A DNA stretch of 8,898 bases from CAZDUS01 sp964609375 (lineage in GTDB: Bacteria > Verrucomicrobiota > Kiritimatiellia > CAIKKV01 > CAITUY01). Each line of letters opens with the position of its first letter. The first letter of the stretch is position 1. The stretch spans positions 1 through 8,898 of the forward strand of contig CAZSSA010000091.1 of assembly GCA_964609375.1 (NCBI GenBank), in the 5' to 3' direction. The translations under genes were made by a program, and so were the position numbers. Under the pieces are notes generated by a model. It was not told the DNA's origin, searched no databases, and saw only the letters and a program-made list of their open reading frames with translations. Below, one piece after another: positions 1-6,576 of this stretch.

Positions 1-1
1 G

Positions 2-1546
2 CGTGAAGTGTGTTCGGCGGGATGGATCTATCTGATTGCCACGCATGTGGGGGCGGCGTTTCTGCTGGGGATGTTTCTATTACTGGGACGGGCGGCGGGT
101 TCGCTGGACTTTGACCAGTTCATGATGGCGGGGCGGTTGGGGCCGTCGGCGGGAGCGGTAGTATTCCTTCTGGCGTTGGTGGGGTTTGGAACCAAGGCAG
201 GATTGGTGCCGTTCCACATCTGGCTGCCGGAGGCTCATCCGGCGGCGCCGAGTCATGTGTCGGCCTTGATGTCTGGGGTGATGATCAAGATCGGGATTTA
301 CGGGTTGCTGCGGACGATGATGTTTCTTGGGGCGCCGGCCGCATGGTGGGGCCCGGTAATGATCGGGATTGGATTTTCGGGTGCGGTGGTGGGGGTGTCG
401 CTGGCGTTGTTCCAGCGTGATATCAAGCGGGCGCTGGCGTATTCGAGCATTGAGAATATCGGACTGATCCTGATGGCGCTGGGCGTGGGGACGTGGGGGT
501 TGACGAGCGGGCACCGGTTGGTGGCGCTGTTGGGGTTGGGTGGCGGGTTGTTGCATATCTGGAATCACTCGATGATGAAGGGGTTGATGTTTCTGGGGGC
601 AGGGAGTGTATTGCATGGGACGGGGACACGGGATATGGAGAAGCTCGGCGGATTGCTCAAGCGGATGCCGCGCACGGGCGTGGTGATGATTCTCGGTGCG
701 CTGGCGTTGGCGGCGCTGCCACCGTTGAACGGGTTTGTGAGTGAGTGGCTGATCTATCTATCATTGCTGAATGGCGGGCTGGTGTTTGCCGGGATCGGGC
801 GAGTCGTGCTGTTGGCCTTGGTCGGAGGGCTGGCCCTGGTAGGCGGGCTGGCGATGATTTGTTTTGTCCGGCTCATCGGGATTGTGTGGTTGGGCGAAAG
901 TCGGAGCGAGGAGGTCCGGCATGCGCACGAAGCATCGGCGTGGATGCTCGTGCCGATGGGTATCCTTGCCCTGATGTGTGTTCTGGCGGCGGTGTTTCCG
1001 TCTGTGTTGCTTTCGTTTTTTTCCCGGCTGGTGGAGACGATGTTTGCCCTGCCGGACGGGGTATTCATGAAGACGCTCGATTCAGCGCAGTCCCCTCTTG
1101 GCCTCCTGGGATTATTAAATGCGGTGGTCTGGGTGATTCTTGTTCTGGTGGGGTTGTTGTATTGGGCTTTGGTGCGGCGGGGTCGTGTGGCGGTGGGTTC
1201 GACGTGGGGGTGTGGCTATCTCGCGCCGACATCGAGGATGCAGTACACGGGCCAGTCGTTTTCCGAATTGATGGTGTCGCGCCTGTATTGGCGGCCCTGG
1301 AAGCCGACGACCCGGGTGGTGGCGCCCGAAGGCTTGTTTCCGATGGAGGGGAAAATGACCACCGGATATCCGGACACATTGAGCCGCCTGTTGTACCGGC
1401 CGTCGTTTGCATGGTTGGTGGAGAGGCTCAGGAGTTTGCGCTGGGTGCAGCAGGGAAAGTTGCATTGTTACATGGTGTATTTTGTGGTGACGCTGGTGGC
1501 GGGCTTTATCTGGCTGGCCATCCGGCATTGGGTGATGCATGACTGA
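2..1546 (+). CDS. hyfB: HyfB/HycC-type antiporter-like membrane subunit 1 (5' partial)
   Basis: Proton- or ion-translocating membrane subunit of a group 4 hydrogenase-like complex (NuoL/MrpA-like family). The frame is open to the left edge, and residues before the GTG at position 8 (REV) continue the family alignment, so the true start lies upstream. Alignment with the next gene puts Y10 of this fragment opposite Y157 there, so about 145-150 N-terminal residues are missing. 514 residues are present, nearly all hydrophobic helices. Visible family marks are GTKAGLVPFHIWLPEAHPAAP with the TM7 lysine at codon 194-196, the broken-helix stretch RDIKRALAYSSIENIG, HIWNHSMMKGLMF with the TM8-type lysine, and LPPLNGFVSEW with the TM12-type glutamate. 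The C-terminal segment has GSTWGCGYLAPTSRMQYT, which is diagnostic of HyfB/HycC rather than NuoL. It overlaps the next gene by 8 bp, implying translational coupling. Family assignment is firm; the ion pumped is unknown. Confidence 0.93.
   Translation, partial: REVCSAGWIYLIATHVGAAFLLGMFLLLGRAAGSLDFDQFMMAGRLGPSAGAVVFLLALVGFGTKAGLVPFHIWLPEAHPAAPSHVSALMSGVMIKIGIYGLLRTMMFLGAPAAWWGPVMIGIGFSGAVVGVSLALFQRDIKRALAYSSIENIGLILMALGVGTWGLTSGHRLVALLGLGGGLLHIWNHSMMKGLMFLGAGSVLHGTGTRDMEKLGGLLKRMPRTGVVMILGALALAALPPLNGFVSEWLIYLSLLNGGLVFAGIGRVVLLALVGGLALVGGLAMICFVRLIGIVWLGESRSEEVRHAHEASAWMLVPMGILALMCVLAAVFPSVLLSFFSRLVETMFALPDGVFMKTLDSAQSPLGLLGLLNAVVWVILVLVGLLYWALVRRGRVAVGSTWGCGYLAPTSRMQYTGQSFSELMVSRLYWRPWKPTTRVVAPEGLFPMEGKMTTGYPDTLSRLLYRPSFAWLVERLRSLRWVQQGKLHCYMVYFVVTLVAGFIWLAIRHWVMHD
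246..313 (+). repeat. Near-identical DNA block shared by the two hyfB copies (copy 1)
   Basis: This 68-nt block matches 2221-2288, exactly 1975 bp away in direct orientation, with 5 mismatches; the longest perfect stretch is 26 nt (282-307 against 2257-2282). It encodes the APSHVSALMSG...IKIGIYGLxR helix region of both HyfB paralogues. Part of the identity reflects protein conservation plus shared codon preference, but the silent positions also agree, which suits a fairly recent duplication or gene conversion. Confidence 0.8.
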
Positions 1547-3488
1547 ATGGATGATCATCCTCGGGATCATGCTGCACGCCCTGAGTGGTGTGCCGGGACT
1601 GGTCTGCAGACGGTTGGGTGACGGGGGGCAGTCGATCTCGGCAGGGATGGCTGTGAGCGGTTCAGTGGTCGGGATGGCGGGGGCGTTGGGTTCGTTATGG
1701 TTCCCGTCGGCGACGATCAGTCTGATCCGGGTGGATGGCATAGCCGTCATTTTCCTGTTGCCGATTTTTTTGATTTCGGCGCTGGGTGGTGTGTATGGGC
1801 TTGGATATTGGAGTCAGGAGAAGCACCCGCGCAATGGGCGCAAGCTCCGGCTGTTTTACGGGCTGGTGGCGGCGGGGTTGGGCGGGGTGGCGGTGGCGGC
1901 GAATTCCATTCTCCTGATGTTCGCGTGGGAAGTGATGGCGCTCAGTGCGTTCTTCCTGATTACGACGGAGGATGAAGACGGGTCGGTTCGGGCGGCGGGA
2001 TTGCTCTACATGATTGTGACGCATTTCTCCACCTTGTGCCTGTTTGCGCTGGTTGCCCTGATGTGGAGCGTGACGGGAAGCTTCGCGTTGGGGCCCCTGG
2101 CGGCGGGGGCGGTGTCGCCGGGAGTGAAGACGGCGTTGTTCTGGCTGGCGGTGGTGGCGTTCGGGCTCAAGGCCGGGTTGATGCCGCTGCATATCTGGTT
2201 ACCCAGCGCGCATTCGATGGCGCCGAGTCATGTGTCGGCGCTGATGTCGGGGGTGTTGATCAAGATCGGGATTTACGGGTTGGTGCGGGTGTTGTCGTGG
2301 TTGCCGGGGGTGCCGCCGCTGTGGTGGGCGGGTGTCCTGTTGGGGGCGGGGGCGGTATCGGGGATCGTGGGGGTTGTGCTGGCCTTGGGGCAGCATGATC
2401 TCAAGCGGTTGCTGGCCTATCACAGCATTGAGAATATCGGGATTATTGTGATGGGGCTGGGGTTGGCGATGGCGGGGACTTCGTTGAACTGTCCGGCCTG
2501 GGTGGCGCTGGGATTGGGTGGTGCGTTGCTGCATGTCTGGAATCACGGGATATTCAAGGCGCTTCTTTTCTTCAGTGCCGGGTCGGCGATTCAGGCGGTG
2601 CATACCCGCGAGATGGAACGGTTGGGCGGGTTGGCGCGCCTGATGCCGTGGACGGCGTTTTGCTTTGCGGTGGGGGCGGCGGCGATTTGCGGTCTGCCTC
2701 CGTTGAATGGGTTTATCAGCGAACTGCTGATATATCTCGGGGCGTTCAGGACGCTGGGGATTGGGCAGGCGGTATCGTGGCCTGCGGCGGCGCTGGTGGC
2801 GCCGGCGCTGGCGCTGATTGGCGGGTTGGCGGTGGCCTGTTTCGTCAAGGCGTTCGGCGTGGTGTTTCTTGGCGAGGCCCGGTCAGATGATGCCAAGGGT
2901 GTGAGTGAGGCGGGGCCTGCGATGATCGGGCCGTTGCTGGTGTTGGCGGGGTGTTGCGCTGTGATCGGGGTTGTTCCGTGGTTGGTGGCTCCGGTGATTG
3001 ATGCGGGGATAAAAAGTTGGACGGACGGCCTCATACCCGGGGTGCCGTCGTTGGGTGGTGTGGCGCCATTGGGCCTGATCAGCCTGGGGGCGGCATCGCT
3101 GGTGCTGTTGATCGGTTTGGTGGCGGTGCTGTTCCGACTGCGGGTCAAGCGTGGTTGTGTGGCGAGCGGGAGTACCTGGGGGTGCGGATATTTGGCGCCG
3201 ACGGCCCGGATGCAATATACGGCATCGTCATTTGCCCAGATCATCGGGGCCCTGTTCTCGTGGGTTCAGAGGCCGCAACTTCACGGACCGGGAGAGTTGG
3301 CTGTGTTCCCGGGGAAGTCCGCCTATCGCGGGCATATTCTGGATTTGGTGCTGGATACGACGGTGAAGCCGGCCTATCGGGCTGGTGCGAAATTCCTGTC
3401 ATCGTTCAAGTTTTTGCAGGCGGGGAAGATACACGCCTACTTGTTTTATATCGTGGTGTTCTTAATAGCGCTATTGCTCTGGAGATAA
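1539..3488 (+). CDS. hyfB: HyfB/HycC-type antiporter-like membrane subunit 2 (tandem paralogue)
   Basis: Second HyfB-type ion-translocating subunit, 649 aa and full length (E. coli HyfB and HycC are about 670 and 610 aa). Start ATG 1539 lies inside the end of the preceding gene; no strong Shine-Dalgarno is visible, so it is probably translated by coupling. Key residues are present: E131 in FAWEVMALSAFF (TM5-type glutamate), K211 in FGLKAGLMPLHIWLP (TM7), K340 in HVWNHGIFKALLFF (TM8) and E395 in LPPLNGFISELLIYL (TM12). LKRLLAYHSIENIGI marks the discontinuous helix. The C-terminus carries GSTWGCGYLAPTARMQYT followed by a cytoplasmic stretch and a last membrane helix. It is clearly homologous over its length to the first gene, with short blocks of near-identical DNA, so the pair arose by duplication. 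Hyf operons have HyfD as a further antiporter subunit; none is seen here, and this copy may take its place (inference). Confidence 0.95.
   Translation: MTEWMIILGIMLHALSGVPGLVCRRLGDGGQSISAGMAVSGSVVGMAGALGSLWFPSATISLIRVDGIAVIFLLPIFLISALGGVYGLGYWSQEKHPRNGRKLRLFYGLVAAGLGGVAVAANSILLMFAWEVMALSAFFLITTEDEDGSVRAAGLLYMIVTHFSTLCLFALVALMWSVTGSFALGPLAAGAVSPGVKTALFWLAVVAFGLKAGLMPLHIWLPSAHSMAPSHVSALMSGVLIKIGIYGLVRVLSWLPGVPPLWWAGVLLGAGAVSGIVGVVLALGQHDLKRLLAYHSIENIGIIVMGLGLAMAGTSLNCPAWVALGLGGALLHVWNHGIFKALLFFSAGSAIQAVHTREMERLGGLARLMPWTAFCFAVGAAAICGLPPLNGFISELLIYLGAFRTLGIGQAVSWPAAALVAPALALIGGLAVACFVKAFGVVFLGEARSDDAKGVSEAGPAMIGPLLVLAGCCAVIGVVPWLVAPVIDAGIKSWTDGLIPGVPSLGGVAPLGLISLGAASLVLLIGLVAVLFRLRVKRGCVASGSTWGCGYLAPTARMQYTASSFAQIIGALFSWVQRPQLHGPGELAVFPGKSAYRGHILDLVLDTTVKPAYRAGAKFLSSFKFLQAGKIHAYLFYIVVFLIALLLWR
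2221..2288 (+). repeat. Near-identical DNA block shared by the two hyfB copies (copy 2)
   Basis: Partner of the block at 246-313, in the second hyfB-type gene. The direct orientation and same reading frame mean recombination between the copies would fuse the two genes in frame and delete one gene length of DNA (inference). Confidence 0.8.
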
Positions 3489-3492
3489 GGGT

Positions 3493-4401
3493 ATGAGTCA
3501 ACTGCTGGTGCATATTGTTTTGCTGGTGGTGTTTCCGCCGCTGCTGCTGGGGGTGATTGGCAAGACCAAGGCGTTGTTTGCCGGGCGGAACGGGCCACCG
3601 CTGTTACAGCCGTATTATGATCTGGCCAAGCTGTTCCAAAAGGGATCGGTGTTCAGTGTGACCACGACGTGGGTGTTCCGCGCGGGGCCGGTGGTGGGGT
3701 TGGCGACGGCGTTGCTGGCGGGGATGCTGATTCCGTTTGGCGGGCATGATTCCCCGTTATCGTTCAGTGGGGACATGATCTTGTTTGCTTATCTTTTTGC
3801 GCTCGGTCGGTTTTTTACGGCGGCGGCGGCGTTGGATACGGGGTCGGCGTTTGAGGGGATGGGGTCGGCGCGGGAAGTGACGTTCTCCTGTCTGGCGGAG
3901 CCGGCGATGTTCTTCGGGTTCCTGGTGCTGGCCAAGCTGTCGGATTCGTTGTCGTTGACGACGATGCTGAACGGGTCGTTTCCCCTGGGGGCGGGGGTGG
4001 CGGCGCCATCGCTGGTGCTGGTGGCGGCGAGCATGTTCATTGTGCTATTGGTCGAGAACTCCCGTATTCCGTTTGATGATCCGAACACGCATTTGGAATT
4101 GACGATGATTCATGAAGTGATGGTGTTGGACCATGGTGGCCCGGCCCTGGGGATGATCCAGTATGGCGCGGCGATGAAGTTGTTTGTGATGGGGGCCGTG
4201 TTGTTAAGGGTGGTGGCGCCGTTTGAATTGGCGAACCCATGGGCGGACTGGGGATTGTTTGTCGGGGGGATACTGGGGGTGGCGGTGGCGGTTGGAGTGG
4301 TGGAGTCTGTGATGGCCCGTTTCCGGATGGTGTTTGTGCCCACATTTCTAGTGGCGGCCTGTCTGTTATCGGCATTTGGTGTAATTCTGTTGCTGAGGTA
4401 A
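3493..4401 (+). CDS. hyfC: HyfC/HycD-type membrane anchor subunit (NuoH-like)
   Basis: 302-aa polytopic protein of the NuoH / HycD / HyfC family (E. coli HyfC is about 315 aa). In the complex it forms the membrane platform that docks the large and small hydrophilic subunits and passes conformational or proton signals to the antiporter-like subunits. The start ATG 3493 follows the previous stop by 4 nt and has a GGAGATAAGG Shine-Dalgarno at 3481-3490. The best family signature is VENSRIPFDDPNTHLEL (from V187, with E188, R191 and E202) followed by TMIHEVMVLDHGG (E208); this acidic loop is the part facing the hydrophilic arm. LLLGVIGKTKALFAGRNGPPLLQPYYDLAKLFQK near the N-terminus is the typical cytoplasmic loop after TM1. 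About eight membrane helices are expected. The sequence agrees better with group 4 hydrogenases than with true NuoH. Confidence in family is high. Confidence 0.95.
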   Translation: MSQLLVHIVLLVVFPPLLLGVIGKTKALFAGRNGPPLLQPYYDLAKLFQKGSVFSVTTTWVFRAGPVVGLATALLAGMLIPFGGHDSPLSFSGDMILFAYLFALGRFFTAAAALDTGSAFEGMGSAREVTFSCLAEPAMFFGFLVLAKLSDSLSLTTMLNGSFPLGAGVAAPSLVLVAASMFIVLLVENSRIPFDDPNTHLELTMIHEVMVLDHGGPALGMIQYGAAMKLFVMGAVLLRVVAPFELANPWADWGLFVGGILGVAVAVGVVESVMARFRMVFVPTFLVAACLLSAFGVILLLR

Positions 4402-4405
4402 CTGT

Positions 4406-5047
4406 ATGAAAGAATTTGTTGATCCGATATTGGTGGTGATCCTGTTGCTTAATTTTGTGACGCTGGCGGCGAGCCGATTGCGGACGCTGATTCAGGCGGT
4501 GGCCTTACAGGGGATATTGCTGGGTGTTTTAATCGTTTTGGCGCACGGCAGTTTGATGGCGGGGGTGATGGCGATGGCGGTGGCCACGGTTATCCTGAAA
4601 GGCGTGACGATTCCCCGCATGATGTTCCATGCCATCCGGGAAGTGGTGGTCCGGCGTGAAGTGGAGCCGGTGGTCGGTTTTGTGGCGTCGCTGTTTCTGG
4701 GGGCTGTGGGCACGGCCTTGGCCCTGCTGTTTTCCAAGACGCTCCCGATTGCGCATGAGCACGTCAGTTCCCTGATTGTGCCTGCCGCGTTATCGACAGT
4801 ATTGACGGGGTTCCTGATCCTGATGACACGGACGAAGGCGATTACCCAGGTGGTGGGTTACCTGATTCTGGAAAACGGTGTGTTTATTTTTGGATTGCTG
4901 CTTATGGAGGCGATTCCGTTCATGGTGGAGTTGGGTGTGCTGCTGGATCTGTTCGTTGCCATCTTTGTCATGGGCATCATTATTCATAAGATCAGCAGAG
5001 AGTTTTCCTCGGTGAGCACCCGGATGCTGTCGGAGTTGAAGGAGTAG
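4406..5047 (+). CDS. hyfE: HyfE-type membrane subunit (NuoK-like)
   Basis: 213-aa hydrophobic protein, close to E. coli HyfE (about 216 aa), whose core resembles NuoK of complex I. It sits between the HyfC anchor and the antiporter-like subunits and carries part of the central polar axis. Start ATG 4406 is 4 nt after the previous stop, with GAGG just upstream at 4395-4398. VGYLILENGVFIFG contains membrane glutamate E156, and PFMVELGVLLDLFV contains E175; these correspond in type to the conserved buried glutamates of NuoK. A basic cytoplasmic loop, RMMFHAIREVVVRREVEP, lies near the middle, and the C-terminus is a short charged tail (HKISREFSSVSTRMLSELKE). It is the last gene before the 95-nt spacer. 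No oddities seen. Confidence 0.92.
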   Translation: MKEFVDPILVVILLLNFVTLAASRLRTLIQAVALQGILLGVLIVLAHGSLMAGVMAMAVATVILKGVTIPRMMFHAIREVVVRREVEPVVGFVASLFLGAVGTALALLFSKTLPIAHEHVSSLIVPAALSTVLTGFLILMTRTKAITQVVGYLILENGVFIFGLLLMEAIPFMVELGVLLDLFVAIFVMGIIIHKISREFSSVSTRMLSELKE

Positions 5048-5075
5048 AATGGGGATGAAAGGTTTTCAGACTGTT

Positions 5076-5094
5076 AGCCTATTAGGCTATTAGG
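5076..5094. repeat. Tandem CTATTAGG repeat overlapping a short palindrome
   Basis: CTATTAGG occurs twice in immediate succession (5079-5086, 5087-5094). The first copy is part of AGCCTATTAGGCT (5076-5088), a 6-bp inverted repeat about one central base; as RNA only a 4-bp stem with a 5-nt loop could form. It may be a protein-binding site, a slippage product or a fragment of a dispersed genomic repeat; the sequence does not decide. Confidence 0.75.
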
Positions 5095-5128
5095 AAATTG
5101 CAGATGGAAAATGATTTCTGATGAGCTG

Positions 5129-5134
5129 AAGGAG
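5129..5134 (+). promoter_or_regulatory. Ribosome binding site of the hyfF-like gene
   Basis: AAGGAG lies 8 nt before ATG 5143. This gene follows a spacer and cannot rely on coupling, and it has one of the best Shine-Dalgarno sites in the window, which supports the chosen start. Confidence 0.8.
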
Positions 5135-5142
5135 AGTAGGAT

Positions 5143-6576
5143 ATGGCTTGGTTACTTGTACTTGTGCCTTTGTTGTTTGCCGCCCTTACGATGGTGGTGC
5201 CATCCAATCGGGGAAGGCCCTGGCTGGTTCCTCTGGGCGGGCTGGCGCATACGGTGCTGACAGCCATGGCGTTGGCAGGAGGACCGGTATCGGCGCTGGA
5301 TGGGTGGCTGGTGCTGGATCCTCTTGGGAAACTGGTGCTGGGGCTTGTCAGTGTGCTGTTTCTTATCTGTGCGCTGTATGCGCCGGCGTATTTGTCGTTG
5401 CGCCCTGAGATATCCAATCGGGTTTTTTGTTCCTGTCTGCTGGTGATGCTGGGGATGATGACGATGGTGATTTTATCGCATCATCTCGGATTGATGTGGG
5501 TGGCGATTGAAGCCACGACGCTGGCGACGGCGCCATTGCTGTTTTTCAACCATACCCCGCACTCGCTGGAGGCGACGTGGAAATATCTGCTGATTGGATC
5601 GGTCGGGATTGCGCTTGCCTTGTTGGGGACCTTTTTTATTGCCTATTCGTCGTTACATTCAGGGTTGGAGCCGACGTTGCTGCTGGATAAATTGGTGGTG
5701 CAGGCACCCAAGCTGTCAGCCCCGTGGTTGCATGCGGCGTTTGTGTTGTTGCTGGTCGGGTACGGCACCAAGATGGGTTTGGCCCCGATGCACACGTGGA
5801 AACCGGATGCGTATGGGGAGGCGCCGGGGTTGGTGGGGGCTCTGCTGGCGGGTGGCGCCACCAGTTGCGCGTTCATTGCCATTCTCCGGTTCTATCACAT
5901 TTGCATGATGGCGCCCGAGGCGGCGTTTGCCCGCGAGATCCTGGTGTTCATGGGATTGCTTTCCATGGCGGTGGCGGCGGTGTTTATGATCCGTCAGCGG
6001 GATTTCAAGCGGATGCTGGCGTATTCCAGTGTGGAGCATATGGGGATTCTGGTGCTGGGGGTTGGGCTGGGCGGGTTGGCGTTGTTTGGCGCTTTGCTGC
6101 ACTTGGTTACGAATGGACTGACCAAGGGAGTCTTATTCCTGTCGGCAGGAAATATACACCGGGCCTATAACAGCAAACTGACTGATGATGTGAAGGGGGC
6201 GATGCAGCGACTGCCGATATCGGGGGTGCTGTTCCTTGCCGGGTTCCTGGTGATTACGGGGTCCCCGCCGGGTGGGCCCTTTATTAGTGAACTTACGATT
6301 CTGATGGGGGCGATCAAGGGGGGGAGTTATGTGGTGGCCTCCCTCTATCTGGCGTTGCTGGCGATTGTATTTATCGGGATGGGAACGACGGTGCTGAGGG
6401 TGGTGCAGGGGCAGCCTTCGGCGCAGGCGGCGGCGACAACCTATAAGGATCGCGCGGGATTAGTGGTGCCGATCATGATCTTTCTTGGGCTGGCGATTCT
6501 GCTGGGGCTTTACATTCCGCCGCCGTTGGATCGGCTCTTGCATGAGGCGGCGAATTATCTGGAGGTGGCGCCATGA
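5143..6576 (+). CDS. hyfF: HyfF-type antiporter-like membrane subunit (NuoN/NuoL/MrpD-like)
   Basis: Third antiporter-like, ion-translocating subunit, 477 aa (E. coli HyfF is about 526 aa). It starts at ATG 5143 with a strong Shine-Dalgarno. The polar-axis residues are present: E123 in WVAIEATTLATAPLLFF, K210 in GYGTKMGLAPMHTWKP followed by DAYGEAP, K328 in TNGLTKGVLFLSAGN and E383 in SPPGGPFISEL. The stretch RDFKRMLAYSSVEHMGI forms the discontinuous helix. The HTWKPDAYGEAP motif separates it from the HyfB type (HIWLPxAHxxAP) and points to HyfF. It lacks the long C-terminal extension seen in the HyfB copies and ends soon after the last helix (LLGLYIPPPLDRLLHEAANYLEVAP). The stop codon overlaps the start of the large-subunit gene (ATGA). 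In Hyf this subunit lies nearest the hydrophilic arm; the same is inferred here. Confidence 0.94.
   Translation: MAWLLVLVPLLFAALTMVVPSNRGRPWLVPLGGLAHTVLTAMALAGGPVSALDGWLVLDPLGKLVLGLVSVLFLICALYAPAYLSLRPEISNRVFCSCLLVMLGMMTMVILSHHLGLMWVAIEATTLATAPLLFFNHTPHSLEATWKYLLIGSVGIALALLGTFFIAYSSLHSGLEPTLLLDKLVVQAPKLSAPWLHAAFVLLLVGYGTKMGLAPMHTWKPDAYGEAPGLVGALLAGGATSCAFIAILRFYHICMMAPEAAFAREILVFMGLLSMAVAAVFMIRQRDFKRMLAYSSVEHMGILVLGVGLGGLALFGALLHLVTNGLTKGVLFLSAGNIHRAYNSKLTDDVKGAMQRLPISGVLFLAGFLVITGSPPGGPFISELTILMGAIKGGSYVVASLYLALLAIVFIGMGTTVLRVVQGQPSAQAAATTYKDRAGLVVPIMIFLGLAILLGLYIPPPLDRLLHEAANYLEVAP

Larger units (their letters stand above)
5048..5142 (+). other. 95-nt intergenic spacer between hyfE-like and hyfF-like genes
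   Basis: The only non-coding gap of note in the operon. It is visibly richer in A and T than the flanking genes. It contains a tandem 8-bp repeat overlapping a short inverted repeat (5076-5094) and ends in the Shine-Dalgarno of the next gene (AAGGAG, 5129-5134). I see no convincing -35/-10 promoter pair, no poly-T terminator and no credible small protein. Confidence 0.7.

Noticed and set aside
493..744. Gly-, Val- and Asp-rich forward frames inside genes, such as 493-744 and 745-1542
   Set aside because: Out-of-frame shadows of the HyfB-type gene with low-complexity translations.
8..1546. GTG at position 8 as the start of the first gene
   Set aside because: The frame stays open to the left edge, residues before it fit the family, and about 145-150 residues are missing compared with the paralogue.
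5076..5088. Rho-independent terminator
   Set aside because: The inverted repeat is only 6 bp around one base, and no T run follows it.
5049..5093. 14-codon open frame (MGMKGFQTVSLLGY) in the spacer, with AAGGAG in front
   Set aside because: Too short to support; the Shine-Dalgarno-like bases are the end of the preceding gene (Lys-Glu codons), and there is no attenuator-like structure or codon run.
5048..5142. Internal promoter in the spacer
   Set aside because: No -35/-10 pair with proper spacing could be found; for example TTGCAG at 5098 has no matching -10.
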